64,000 nt of DNA from Mucilaginibacter paludis DSM 18603. Lineage in GTDB: Bacteria; Bacteroidota; Bacteroidia; Sphingobacteriales; Sphingobacteriaceae. Shown here piece after piece: positions 53,885 through 62,879 of this stretch. Each line of letters begins with the position of its first letter. Position 1 is the first letter of the stretch. The notes beneath the pieces were generated by a model. That model ran no database searches. It was not told the origin of the DNA and saw only the letters and a list, made by a program, of their open reading frames with translations. The translations under genes were made by a program, and so were the position numbers. The DNA lies in contig NZ_CM001403.1 in NCBI RefSeq assembly GCF_000166195.2, forward strand, positions 6,280,432 through 6,344,431. The letters run 5' to 3'.

Positions 53885-54739
53885 ATGCGCACTATCAAAA
53901 AACTACACATCCCAGAATACGCACCCATAGCCGACTTAATTACCTACAGGGTGTTGCCGACACGATCTATCGAATACCTCGATCCCTTTTTATTTCTTAA
54001 TCACCATGGCCCGCAGGTGTATCCTCCTCATAATGGCGGTTTGCCATTTGGCCCGCACCCGCACCGGGGGATGGAGACCGTAACATTTGTTTTAAGCGGG
54101 GATATTGCCCATAAGGATAGCGGCGGACACAATAGCGTTATGGTTGCCGGAGGCGTGCAATGGATGACAGCAGGTCGCGGACTGATTCATGCTGAAGTAT
54201 CATCAGACGAATTTATGAGGACTGGCGGCCCGCTCGAAATATTGCAGTTATGGATCAATTTACCGGCCCGGGCCAAAATGACCGAACCTTTTTATAAAGG
54301 ATTGCAAAAAGAAGAAATTCCCAGTTTGAAATTTGATGAGGGAAAGGTAACTGTAAACCTGATATCAGGCGATTGGGATGGTCATCAGGCAGCGTTCCAA
54401 TCAGGTATTGGCGTGCAACTAAATACTATTGAATTTACGCAAGGCGGTAAACTTGAGATCCCTGTTCCGCAGAGCCATCACATCTTTTTTTACGTGATCA
54501 GCGGCAGGCTGAATGTTAACGGCACGGATGTACCTAAGCTGACTTTAGCTGAGTTTAACCAGGATGGGGAAGGGCTTGAAATTTTTGCCGATGAAGACAG
54601 CGTTTTGTTATTTGGCCATGCTCAGCCCTTAAATGAGCCGGTGGTTTCGCAAGGGCCCTTTGTGATGAATACCGAAGAAGAGATACATCAGGCTTATGCT
54701 GATTACCGCGCAGGTAAGTTTGGAAGCTGGAAGAATTAG
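53885..54739 (+). CDS. pirin-family protein
   Basis: This 284-residue bicupin has the N-terminal metal-binding cupin with FGPHPHRGMETVTFVLSG near 57-74 and the later AGRGLIHAE, giving the His-His-His-Glu set. The C-terminal cupin follows. Bacterial pirins act as quercetinase-like dioxygenases or redox-sensing regulators; which applies here is unknown. The stop codon is directly followed by 16 perfect GATT repeats. Confidence 0.92.
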   Translation: MRTIKKLHIPEYAPIADLITYRVLPTRSIEYLDPFLFLNHHGPQVYPPHNGGLPFGPHPHRGMETVTFVLSGDIAHKDSGGHNSVMVAGGVQWMTAGRGLIHAEVSSDEFMRTGGPLEILQLWINLPARAKMTEPFYKGLQKEEIPSLKFDEGKVTVNLISGDWDGHQAAFQSGIGVQLNTIEFTQGGKLEIPVPQSHHIFFYVISGRLNVNGTDVPKLTLAEFNQDGEGLEIFADEDSVLLFGHAQPLNEPVVSQGPFVMNTEEEIHQAYADYRAGKFGSWKN

Positions 54740-54807
<68 letters not shown>

Positions 54808-54837
54808 TGATTGGATTTTTAGAATTACAGTACTAAT

Positions 54838-54873
54838 AAAAAAGGGACGATACAACAGCATCATCCCTTTTTT
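54838..54873. terminator. bidirectional terminator between pirin and the protease gene
   Basis: A stem built on AAAAAAGGGA and TCCCTTTTTT with a GAT/ATC inner pair has T runs on both strands. It would end both converging genes. Confidence 0.85.
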
Positions 54874-54899
54874 ATTTAGCGTTTTTTACAACCTACCGC

Positions 54900-56009
54900 T
54901 TAGTTGTATACCTTAACCATGAAAATATAATTCTGGATCTTTTTAATTTGCTGTACGCGAGTCATGCTGGCTATACTATTGCGGGTGTTTAAATTGATCT
55001 TGCTTTTCAAAGAGTCGGAAGGTATTGCATTAATTGCTTTTTGCAAATATTTGGATTTGATTGCAAACGCCGCTCCTTCAGCTTGTGATGCCCTTGCGCT
55101 GATGATGCCAATCACATTTCCTTTACTATCTAATACCGGCCCCCCACTATTTCCAGGATTAACGGGTATAGAGATACGGTAGTTAATTGTGTCTCCATTA
55201 AAACCGGTGGCCGCACTTAAATTCCCAGGTACATAGGTAAAGTCGTCACCGGGATAGCCCACAGTATAAACGTCTTCTCCCAAATCCGATTTAGTTCTTT
55301 TAAAACCGTAAGGTAATGAGGATAGTCTGGTAAATGATCGATCTACTATTTTTAAAATAGCAATATCATATTTTGGATCAGTATAAACTGTTTTTACCCG
55401 ATATTCGTCCCCGGCTGAGTTTTGAATATAAACTGAGTCAGCACCACTAATTACGTGATTATTGGTTACAATATATCCATCTGCTGATACGGCAAAACCA
55501 CTACCTGCATATTTATTATGATCAATGCTTTTTTTAGCATCCCGGATATCTTTTATCATAGCCGTAGTTGTTCTACGGAAATTCTCGTTCGAGCGTACTT
55601 CTCTATCTACTCTGCGACGCATGGCAACCAGTTCTGATTGCTGATCCTGTGTTTTTAAATACCCTGTAAAAAACAACGTACCCAATACCGCGAAAATAGC
55701 GATGGATGCGGCCATCGAAATTTTGGAGTGATGGTTGCGCCACAGGCGTACGATAATTGATGGGTGATGAACAAATTCGTCTTTTAAAGTTTGTACATCA
55801 ATTTCATCATGGATAGCATTAAGCAGGCTTTCAAACTCTAAACGCTCACCGTATTGTTTCAGGCGGTTGGTAAATTCCTGGTGTTCTTTAACCGTACTAT
55901 CAACTTCAGTATTCTCGCGGCGCAGTACCTCAAAGCGTAAGCGCTCATCTGCACTCATCTCGCCGTTGAGGTATCGTTCCACTATCGCTATCAATTCAAT
56001 ATCACTCAT
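54900..56009 (-). CDS. anti-sigma-like domain fused to a trypsin-like serine protease
   Basis: This 369-residue protein has a cytoplasmic helical N terminus typical of Bacteroidota anti-sigma factors (about 1-75, VERYLNGEMSADERLRFE), one membrane helix (about 98-116), and a short coiled coil (about 122-160). A periplasmic trypsin-like domain follows, with the triad His185 (TNNHV), Asp215 (YDIAIL) and Ser288 (GNSGGP). No PDZ domain follows, unlike DegP. It lies 12 bases after the ECF sigma gene, so it probably controls that factor, with a protease as the sensory part. The fusion is striking. Function is inference. Confidence 0.85.
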   Translation of the reverse strand: MSDIELIAIVERYLNGEMSADERLRFEVLRRENTEVDSTVKEHQEFTNRLKQYGERLEFESLLNAIHDEIDVQTLKDEFVHHPSIIVRLWRNHHSKISMAASIAIFAVLGTLFFTGYLKTQDQQSELVAMRRRVDREVRSNENFRRTTTAMIKDIRDAKKSIDHNKYAGSGFAVSADGYIVTNNHVISGADSVYIQNSAGDEYRVKTVYTDPKYDIAILKIVDRSFTRLSSLPYGFKRTKSDLGEDVYTVGYPGDDFTYVPGNLSAATGFNGDTINYRISIPVNPGNSGGPVLDSKGNVIGIISARASQAEGAAFAIKSKYLQKAINAIPSDSLKSKINLNTRNSIASMTRVQQIKKIQNYIFMVKVYN

Positions 56010-56021
56010 CGCTTATCTCCT

Positions 56022-56591
56022 CTATTTTTGTTCGAAAAATAATTTTTTTAACCGTTGCAGGCACTTGTATTTTTGTGTTTTGGCGTTATCAGCGTTGGTA
56101 TAGCCAAACTTCTCGCAAATCTCCTGCATCGACCTGTTTTTTATGTAAAAGTCTTCAATAATGGTTTTGCAAGGTTCGCCCAGTAAACCGAGGGCGCCTG
56201 CCATTTTATCAAACTGTATATCCTTTTCCTGGTGAGTAACCAGTTCTTCTTCAACGGGCAAATACTCTTGAAAATCCTGAATATCCCCTCCGTATCTGCT
56301 CAGTTGGGTTAATCTTTTAAGCCACAACCTGCGCGATACCGAGTAAATAAACGTTTTAAGCTTACTGCTTAATTCAAAATTACCGGCCCTTACCTTATTA
56401 TAAAGAACGATAATGGCTTCCTGGTAAATATCTTTTGCATCATCCTCGTTGCCACTATTATTTATAACCAATTGTAGCACCATCGGAAAATAGGCTATGT
56501 AAATTTTTTTTAACATCACTTCCGAATTATTCAGAATGCCTAATATAGCTTCATTATCTGTGGGTACCGTACTGTTTAAATTCTTATTCAC
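56022..56591 (-). CDS. ECF-type sigma factor
   Basis: This 189-residue protein has sigma region 2 (about 20-90, with NEDDAKDIYQEAIIVLYNKV and SKLKTFIYSVSRRLW) and region 4 (about 130-185, ending MQEICEKFGYTNADNAKTQKYKCLQRL). It would direct RNA polymerase to a stress regulon. The gene is followed at 12 bases by the anti-sigma/protease fusion, which is likely its regulator. A Cys in region 4 is not part of a known motif. Confidence 0.92.
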   Translation of the reverse strand: MNKNLNSTVPTDNEAILGILNNSEVMLKKIYIAYFPMVLQLVINNSGNEDDAKDIYQEAIIVLYNKVRAGNFELSSKLKTFIYSVSRRLWLKRLTQLSRYGGDIQDFQEYLPVEEELVTHQEKDIQFDKMAGALGLLGEPCKTIIEDFYIKNRSMQEICEKFGYTNADNAKTQKYKCLQRLKKLFFEQK

Positions 56592-56891
56592 TATTTAATA
56601 CGTTTATTTCCAAATTGTAACCCACCAAACAGGCAAATTATTTTTATCGAATAATTCATCCTGTTTAAAAAGCCAAAAGTATGCGAAAATAAATAAAACA
56701 GCTTGCTCAAATGATTATCCGGGTGAATTGATCAAGCACAACAAGATGTTGTGAGTCGATTTTTTTAATCATTAGTAAAATTAACGTCGGGCTGTTTTTT
56801 ATTTATTAAAAAAATTAATTAAAATTTAAGGGTTACCTTTTTAACTATCGGGTATTAATCAATACAAATTCACCATTAAAAAAAATCTATA
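56592..56891. other. intergenic region between the sigma factor and lipoprotein genes
   Basis: This 300-bp AT-rich interval must carry divergent promoters. I see no exact TAnnTTTG on either strand, so sigma-specific promoters of another type may be used. No gene was found. Confidence 0.5.
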
Positions 56892-57113
56892 ATGAAAAAT
56901 TCATTCAAATTAGGCGCTTTAGCATTAGTATTATCTTTGTCAGTTGCAGCTTGCGGTAGCAAAAAAACTTCAACAGGTTCTGATACAACTTCAACTGGTA
57001 CTACTACTACTGTAGTTGATACAACTAAGAAAGATACTTCAGTTACTGAGCCGGTTAAGAAAGATACAGTAGTTACTACTAAAACTGAAAAAACCGAAAC
57101 TAAAAAAATGTAA
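56892..57113 (+). CDS. Thr/Lys-rich small lipoprotein, tandem copy 1
   Basis: This 73-residue protein has a signal peptide and a lipobox LSVAAC with Cys21. After the Cys comes a low-complexity region of Thr, Lys, Asp, Ser and Val repeats (DTTKKDTS type), ending in KKM. The first 18 residues are identical to copy 2. It is probably a surface or periplasmic lipid-anchored spacer; no function is known. A hairpin terminator follows. Confidence 0.75.
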   Translation: MKNSFKLGALALVLSLSVAACGSKKTSTGSDTTSTGTTTTVVDTTKKDTSVTEPVKKDTVVTTKTEKTETKKM

Positions 57114-57120
57114 TTCATTG

Positions 57121-57167
57121 AAAGGTAACCCTATTTAATTTTTTTAGAATTAACAGGGTTACCTTTT
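57121..57167 (+). terminator. terminator after lipoprotein copy 1
   Basis: AAAGGTAACCCT (57121-57132) pairs perfectly with AGGGTTACCTTT (57155-57166), followed by T residues. Confidence 0.85.
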
Positions 57168-57209
57168 TTATTTCGCTGTATTAACTTTAAAATTATTATA
57201 TAAATCAAT

Positions 57210-57422
57210 ATGAAAAATTCATTCAAATTAGGCGCTTTAGCATTAGTATTATCTTTGTCAGTTGTTGCTTGCGGTGGAAACAAATCAACCAGCACTTCTG
57301 ATTCTTCATCTACTACTACTAAAGTTGATACAACTGTAAAGGTTGATACAACAAAGAAAGATACTACTGCTGCTTCAACTACTACAACTACAGTTAAAAC
57401 AGATACTACTAAAAAAATGTAA
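57210..57422 (+). CDS. Thr/Lys-rich small lipoprotein, tandem copy 2
   Basis: This 70-residue paralog of copy 1 has a nearly identical signal peptide, with Cys21 in LSVVAC. A Ser/Thr/Lys/Asp repeat region follows, ending in TKKM. The DNA of the first 60 bases is almost identical to copy 1, pointing to recent duplication. A similar hairpin terminator follows. Confidence 0.75.
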   Translation: MKNSFKLGALALVLSLSVVACGGNKSTSTSDSSSTTTKVDTTVKVDTTKKDTTAASTTTTTVKTDTTKKM

Positions 57423-57445
57423 TTTTTGTTTAGAAAATTATATCT

Positions 57446-57490
57446 AAAAAAGGTAATCCAATTATTTTAAATAATTGGGTTACCTTTTTT
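57446..57490 (+). terminator. terminator after lipoprotein copy 2
   Basis: GGTAATCCAATTATT pairs with AATAATTGGGTTACC with one G-T pair, flanked by A and T runs. It resembles the hairpin after copy 1. Confidence 0.8.
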
Positions 57491-57539
57491 TATTTTAAGT
57501 ATTAAGGCTAAACTATTAATCACTTAAAAAAATTAAACG

Positions 57540-57740
57540 ATGAAAAATGCATTCAAATTAGGCGTATTAGCCTTAGCGGTATCTGTATCATTTGCAGCTT
57601 GTTCAGGTAAAAAAACTACCACAACTACTGATTCAACAAAAACTGATTCAACCAAAATGACTGCCGACACTACTAAGAAAGACACTACAGTAAAAACTGC
57701 TGTTGACACTACTAAAAAAGACACTACCAAGAAAATGTAA
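57540..57740 (+). CDS. Thr/Lys-rich small lipoprotein, tandem copy 3
   Basis: This 66-residue, more divergent paralog has Cys21 in VSFAAC and a DSTKTDST/DTTKKDTT repeat tail ending in KKM. The gene order and common design mark a three-member tandem family. Its 3' hairpin overlaps the open frame upstream of the next gene. Confidence 0.75.
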   Translation: MKNAFKLGVLALAVSVSFAACSGKKTTTTTDSTKTDSTKMTADTTKKDTTVKTAVDTTKKDTTKKM

Positions 57741-57753
57741 TTTTCATTTCTTA

Positions 57754-57797
57754 AACACAAAAAAAGCTATTGCACTTCGCAATGGCTTTTTTTGTGT
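57754..57797 (+). terminator. terminator after lipoprotein copy 3
   Basis: AACACAAAAAAAGC with ATTGC pairs to GCAAT and GCTTTTTTTGTGTT around an ACTTC loop. One mismatch is present. Confidence 0.85.
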
Positions 57798-57834
57798 TCT
57801 TATATTAAGGATAAATCCTCAACTTGCGGCCGGT

Positions 57835-59289
57835 ATGAAAATGGATAAGCGGGAATATGATGCAATAGTGGTTGGCTCAGGGCCCAATGGCCTCTCGGCA
57901 GCAATAGCTATGCAGCAGTCGGGTTTATCGGTTTTACTGTTGGAGGGTAAACATAGCATTGGCGGTGGCTTGCGCTCTGCCGAGTTAACTTTGCCTGGAT
58001 TTATCCATGATATTTGCTCTGCCGTTCATCCCCTGGCTGCTGGCTCTCCATTTTTTAAAACCTTACCACTCGACCGGTATGGGCTTCAATACATTGTGCC
58101 CGCCCATCCTGCAGCGCATCCGCTTGATGATGGCCGAGCCGCAGTGTTATATCATTCGGTTACTCAAACGGCTGCTTCATTGGGTGCTGATCAGCATGCT
58201 TACCTGGATATGATGGAGCCCGTAGTAAAGGCCTGGCCCCTGATAGCTGCCGATGTTTTAGGGCCGCTGCACTATCCCCGGCACCCGCTTGCCTTAGCTC
58301 GGTTTGGTTTGCCCGCCCTAACTTCGGCTTTAAGTTTAACAAAAAGGTTTAATACGGTTCAGGCTAAAAGCTTATTTGCAGGTATGGCTGCTCATTCCAT
58401 ACAGCCATTATCTAACCTGGCTACATCGGCAATTGGCCTGGTTTTAATGGCAACGGGGCACTTGCAGGGCTGGCCCATCCCCAAAGGAGGCTCGCAAACT
58501 ATCGCCGACGCGTTAGCTGACTACTTTTTAGCCATAGGTGGAAAAATCGAGACAGGTTTTTACGTCAAGTCGTTAACTCAACTGCCATCATCGCATGCGG
58601 TGTTATTTGATGTTACACCACAACAGCTATTGCAAATAGCCGGGCATAAATTTTCGGCCATTTATAAATGGCAGTTGGAGCGCTATCGTTACGGTATGGG
58701 TGTTTTTAAAATAGATTGGGCTTTAGATGGTGCTATACCATTTACCGCACCGGAGTGTTTGCAGGCCGGAACAATCCATATTGGTGGTACGATAGATGAA
58801 ATAGCATCTGCAGAACAACAAACCAATAGAGGATTTCAGCCCGATAAACCATTTGTGTTGCTGGCCCAGCAAAGTAAATTTGATCCATCACGTGCTCCAA
58901 ACGGAAAGCACACCGGCTGGGCTTATTGCCATGTACCCAACGGCTCGAAAGTAGATATGACAAACGCCATCGAAAAGCAAGTTCAACGTTTTGCTCCGGG
59001 TTTTAGGGATACCATACTGGCGCGGCATACTATGAATACGCAAGAGATGGAAGAGTATAACCCCAATTATATAGGCGGGGATATTAACGGCGGGGTTATT
59101 GATCTAAGCCAGCTGTTTACCCGGCCCGCGTTACGCTGGTCGCCCTATAAAACTTCGGCCAAGGGTATCTACATTTGCTCATCATCAACGCCACCCGGCG
59201 GTGGGGTGCATGGCATGTGTGGTTATTATTCCGCCAAAAGGGTGTTGAAGGATGTTTTTGGAATGAAGATGAAGCCGCTCGGTATGTAA
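57835..59289 (+). CDS. phytoene dehydrogenase-like FAD oxidoreductase
   Basis: This 484-residue protein has the FAD-binding dinucleotide motif VVGSGPNGLSAAIAM near 11-25 and the GGGLRSAEL segment next to it, as in carotenoid desaturases and related isomerases. A C-terminal GGVHGMCGYYSAKRVL closes the FAD site. The substrate is unknown. The frame is open to 57703 through the lipoprotein terminator, so the ATG at 57835 (or 57841) is chosen. Confidence 0.87.
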   Translation: MKMDKREYDAIVVGSGPNGLSAAIAMQQSGLSVLLLEGKHSIGGGLRSAELTLPGFIHDICSAVHPLAAGSPFFKTLPLDRYGLQYIVPAHPAAHPLDDGRAAVLYHSVTQTAASLGADQHAYLDMMEPVVKAWPLIAADVLGPLHYPRHPLALARFGLPALTSALSLTKRFNTVQAKSLFAGMAAHSIQPLSNLATSAIGLVLMATGHLQGWPIPKGGSQTIADALADYFLAIGGKIETGFYVKSLTQLPSSHAVLFDVTPQQLLQIAGHKFSAIYKWQLERYRYGMGVFKIDWALDGAIPFTAPECLQAGTIHIGGTIDEIASAEQQTNRGFQPDKPFVLLAQQSKFDPSRAPNGKHTGWAYCHVPNGSKVDMTNAIEKQVQRFAPGFRDTILARHTMNTQEMEEYNPNYIGGDINGGVIDLSQLFTRPALRWSPYKTSAKGIYICSSSTPPGGGVHGMCGYYSAKRVLKDVFGMKMKPLGM

Positions 59290-59309
59290 GGGTTTAATAT
59301 CTTCTTGAG

Positions 59310-59509
59310 ATTCACATTTGCATATCCGTACATTTCCACATCCCCACATTTGCACATTCTCAAATTTGCATATCCGCACATTCTCACATCCCCACATTTG
59401 CACATCCGCAAATTTGCACATCCGCAAATTCTCACATCGGCACATTTCCCACGTCACATCCGCACATTCTCACATCGGCACATTCTCACATTTCCCACAT
59501 CAATATAAA
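59310..59509 (+). repeat. CACATTC/CACATCC word array
   Basis: About twenty imperfect copies of a 9-10 base word (CACATTCTCA, CACATCCGCA, AAATTTGCAT) fill the gap up to the BatA promoter. There are no constant-length spacers, so it is not a CRISPR array. Confidence 0.85.
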
Positions 59510-59513
59510 CTTG

Positions 59514-59521
59514 TATATTTG
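59514..59521 (+). promoter_or_regulatory. -7 promoter box of the batA-like gene
   Basis: TATATTTG fits TAnnTTTG. A TTTC lies 19 bases upstream (59491-59494), close to the -33 TTTG. The ATG follows 8 bases later. Confidence 0.6.
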
Positions 59522-59529
59522 GATAGCCT

Positions 59530-61590
59530 ATGCTATTTGTATATCCTGCATTTTTATTGGGGCTGCTGTCACTGGCTATTCCCATCATCATACACCTGTT
59601 TCATTTCAGGCAGTACAAAAAGGTATATTTTTCTAATGTACAGTTTCTTAAAAATATCCAGCAGCAGCAATCATCGCGTCGTAATTTAAAAAAACGTATC
59701 ATCCTCGTTGTGCGGATGCTTGCCCTGGCCTTTTTAGTATTGGCATTTGCAAAACCATTTATACCGGCAAGGCGTGCTGCATCTGTAACAGGTAAGCTGC
59801 ATGTACTGAGTATATTTATCGATAACTCTTACTCCATGCAAACGGTTAACCGCGAAGGTTCATTACTGGATGAGGCCCGCCGCCGAGCCAAAGAGATCGC
59901 TTCCGGATACGGTATCAACGATAGGTTTCAGTTGCTTACGCAGGATTTTGAGGGTCAACATCAGCGTTTGCTTAACCGCGATGAATTTGATGATGAGGTA
60001 GACAAAATCAAGATCAGCCCACAAAGCCGCATGCTGCAGCAAATTATCAGCCGGCAGCAAAGTTTGCTCAATACTTCTGTTAGCAGCGATAAATCGATCT
60101 ATATTTTGTCCGATTTTCAAAAGAATCTATTTTCGAGCAGGGTAATCAAAACCGATAGTTCGGTTCAAATTAGTTTAATCAGGCTAAAAGCTATGGCGTT
60201 GCCAAATATAACGGTTGACTCCGTTTGGCTGCTCAGCGCGGTGCACCGGGTGGGCGAGGGTGAAAAGCTTGTTGTGCAATTACATAACTATGCCGATGAA
60301 AAAGCTGAAAAAGTTCCGCTTAAATTATTGATTAATGGCGCGCAGAAAGCATTAGGCAGTTTTACGCTGAAGGCCCGTGAAATACAAAATGATACCCTCG
60401 CCTTTTCGGGTTTGCAGGCCGGATGGCAGCAAGCCGAAATACAATTGCAGGATAACCCGGTAAATTTTGATAACCAGTTTTATTTCACTTTTAAGGTGCA
60501 GCGGCAAATGCCGGTTTTACTGGTAGACGGCGGTACACCTAATCGATATTTGCAGGCTGTTTTTAATACCGATGCTTTTTTTAATGTAAAACAGGTACAT
60601 GATGGCAATGTGGATTACGCCGCTTTGGGCACTTATCCTTTAGTGGTATTAAGCGATGTTAAAACTTTATCGACCGGATTGGCGCAGCAGCTTAAAACAT
60701 ATATCGGCAAGGGCGGAAACTTAGTGGTTTTTCCGGCTGATGGAGCCGACCTGGAAAGTTACAGATTGTTACTTCAGCCCTTGCAAGCCGATTATCCTGA
60801 AAAATTACTGACCGGGAAGAACAAAGTTTCCGGGATTAATTTACAAAGCACCGTATTCAAAAATATTTTTGAACAGGCACCGCAAAATCCGGATCTGCCG
60901 CTTGTCAATAAATATTATCAGTTAAGTAACTTATCTCGCTCCGGACGAGAAAGCCTGCTGGAGTTACCAGGCAAACAAACTTTTTTTGGTGCTTATCCTT
61001 ATCAAAAAGGGAAAGTATATGTATCTGCCGTAGCGCTTGATGATAGTTACAGTAATTTAACCCGCCATGCGCTGTTTGTACCTCTGATGATCAGAATTAC
61101 CTTATTAAGCGGGCATGACCCGGCTTTGTTCTATACCATAGGTGAGGATGAGTTGGTAGAAACTTTGCCGGTTCAATCATCGGATAAGCAAGTTTTGAAA
61201 CTGACCAATGGCCAACGAACCATTATTCCGGATGTAAGGCAGCAGGAGGGAAGTACGATGCTCTATCTTTCGGACCAGGTGAGTGAGCCCGGCAATTACA
61301 GCTTAACCAGGCAGGATAGTGTGATGGCTATACTGGCTTTCAATAACAGCCGGAGTGAGTCGGACATGAGTTACCTTGACGATGAGGGTTTAAAGGCGCA
61401 ATTTTCTCAAAAACAAACCGCTATTATACAAGCTGGGGGCGCCTCATTAAAAGATACCGTGGCTAAAGCAAATATTGGCTTAGAATTATGGAAACTTTGT
61501 ATAATTTTATCGCTGATCTGTCTGGCTGGCGAAATACTGCTAATTAGGTTTTATAAACCTGAAAAGCAAGTAGTTAAAGCGCAGGCTTAA
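59530..61590 (+). CDS. BatA-domain membrane protein with vWA-like region
   Basis: This 686-residue protein begins with the BatA N-terminal domain, two membrane helices around a basic cytoplasmic loop (LLSLAIPIIIHLFHFRQYKK, RMLALAFLVLAFAKPF). A von Willebrand-A-like domain follows from about 95 (SIFIDNSYSMQ, MIDAS-like DxSxS), then further beta domains and a final helix near 655-675. It is a membrane-anchored periplasmic protein of the Bat-related type; the role is unclear. The dihydroorotase-like gene follows after 31 bases, a gene order seen in other Bacteroidota. Confidence 0.85.
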   Translation: MLFVYPAFLLGLLSLAIPIIIHLFHFRQYKKVYFSNVQFLKNIQQQQSSRRNLKKRIILVVRMLALAFLVLAFAKPFIPARRAASVTGKLHVLSIFIDNSYSMQTVNREGSLLDEARRRAKEIASGYGINDRFQLLTQDFEGQHQRLLNRDEFDDEVDKIKISPQSRMLQQIISRQQSLLNTSVSSDKSIYILSDFQKNLFSSRVIKTDSSVQISLIRLKAMALPNITVDSVWLLSAVHRVGEGEKLVVQLHNYADEKAEKVPLKLLINGAQKALGSFTLKAREIQNDTLAFSGLQAGWQQAEIQLQDNPVNFDNQFYFTFKVQRQMPVLLVDGGTPNRYLQAVFNTDAFFNVKQVHDGNVDYAALGTYPLVVLSDVKTLSTGLAQQLKTYIGKGGNLVVFPADGADLESYRLLLQPLQADYPEKLLTGKNKVSGINLQSTVFKNIFEQAPQNPDLPLVNKYYQLSNLSRSGRESLLELPGKQTFFGAYPYQKGKVYVSAVALDDSYSNLTRHALFVPLMIRITLLSGHDPALFYTIGEDELVETLPVQSSDKQVLKLTNGQRTIIPDVRQQEGSTMLYLSDQVSEPGNYSLTRQDSVMAILAFNNSRSESDMSYLDDEGLKAQFSQKQTAIIQAGGASLKDTVAKANIGLELWKLCIILSLICLAGEILLIRFYKPEKQVVKAQA

Positions 61591-61621
61591 TCTAATTTAC
61601 TCAAGCATAAAGCACCGCTCA

Positions 61622-62875
61622 ATGAATTTGCTTATCAAATCTGGAACTATTACCGATCCAAATTCACCTTTTAACCAACAAACTGCCGATATTTTAATTG
61701 AAGATGGCATTATTGTAAAAATTGCCAAGGATATCCAGTCGGACGCCGAAGTATTTGATGCCTTGGGCAAAAGTGTTTCACCCGGTTTTTTTGATTTAAA
61801 TTGTAATATAGGCGAGCTCGGTTTAGAAACCAAAGAGGATTTGCAAAGCGGTAGTAAGGCCGCTGCCGCAGGTGGGTTTACTGGCTTGGCGCTGATGCCC
61901 AATACACTGCCGCCCGTACATTCAAAGTCGGAAGTGGAGTTTATCGTTAATAAAGCAAAGGGTAATCTGGTTGATATTTTTCCCTTAGGCACCATATCGC
62001 ACAAATGCGAAGGTAAGGATATGGCCGAGATGTATGATATGTACCAAAGCGGCGCCAAAGCTTTTACCGATGGCAAATACCCCGTACAGGATGCCGGTTT
62101 AATGGAACGCGCTTTATTGTATGCGCAAGGTTTCAACGGGCTTGTTTTTTCGTATCCGGAGGATAAGGCTATCGCCGGAAAAGCCAAAGTGCACGAAGGG
62201 GAGATCAGTACTTTATTGGGGATGAAAGGGATTCCTTCCCTGGCCGAAGAGCTGATGATAGCCCGGGACCTGTACCTGGCCGAATACACCGGGTCAAATA
62301 TTCATTTTACCACGGTATCAACGGCGCGGTCTGTCGATTTGATCAGGCAGGCTAAGTCGAAGGGATTAAAAGTTACCTGCGATGTTGCCGTACACCATTT
62401 GGTTTTAACGCATCGCGATCTGCTGGGCTTTGACTCTTTGTATAAGGTTAAACCCCCGCTGCGTACTTCGGAAGATGTTGATGCCTTAATTGAAGGGTTA
62501 AAAGACGGAACTATTGACGCCATTGTTTCGCAACATACCCCACACGAGATTGAGTTTAAGGATGTTGAATTTGAAGTGGCCGAATTTGGGATTATTGGCT
62601 TACAAACCACTTTATCATTGGCTTTGCAAGCGGGACTGCCGGTAGAATTACTGGTGGAAAAATTAGCGATTAACCCGCGTAAAATTCTTAATTTAGAAGT
62701 GCCAGCCATAGGCGAGGGCCAGCAAGCCAATCTTGTTGTTTTTGACAGCCAGCAGGAGTGGGCATATACTAAGCAGAATAACCAATCCAAATCCTATAAT
62801 TCCCCTTTTATTGGCAAGCAATTGACTGGGAAAGTTTTATTAACTTGTAACAATAATCAGGCATTTAAATCCTAA
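61622..62875 (+). CDS. dihydroorotase homolog lacking metal ligands (pyrC'-like)
   Basis: This 417-residue amidohydrolase-fold protein resembles type I dihydroorotase across its length. The metal-binding residues are nevertheless changed: the usual DxHxHxREPG is FDLNCNIGELG, the HCED region is SYPED, the LHxxHxST region is IHFTTVST, and the TDHAPH aspartate is Gln in SQHTPHE. It is therefore probably inactive. In other bacteria such pseudo-dihydroorotases support assembly of aspartate transcarbamoylase. A true PyrC is expected elsewhere. Confidence 0.87.
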   Translation: MNLLIKSGTITDPNSPFNQQTADILIEDGIIVKIAKDIQSDAEVFDALGKSVSPGFFDLNCNIGELGLETKEDLQSGSKAAAAGGFTGLALMPNTLPPVHSKSEVEFIVNKAKGNLVDIFPLGTISHKCEGKDMAEMYDMYQSGAKAFTDGKYPVQDAGLMERALLYAQGFNGLVFSYPEDKAIAGKAKVHEGEISTLLGMKGIPSLAEELMIARDLYLAEYTGSNIHFTTVSTARSVDLIRQAKSKGLKVTCDVAVHHLVLTHRDLLGFDSLYKVKPPLRTSEDVDALIEGLKDGTIDAIVSQHTPHEIEFKDVEFEVAEFGIIGLQTTLSLALQAGLPVELLVEKLAINPRKILNLEVPAIGEGQQANLVVFDSQQEWAYTKQNNQSKSYNSPFIGKQLTGKVLLTCNNNQAFKS

Positions 62876-62879
62876 TATT

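Noticed and set aside
57703..57834. N-terminal extension of the phytoene dehydrogenase-like protein
   Set aside because: It would run through lipoprotein copy 3 and its terminator; the FAD motif needs the start at 57835 or 57841.
59310..59509. Possible CRISPR array
   Set aside because: The repeated word is only 9-10 bases, imperfect, with no spacers of constant length and no cas genes nearby.
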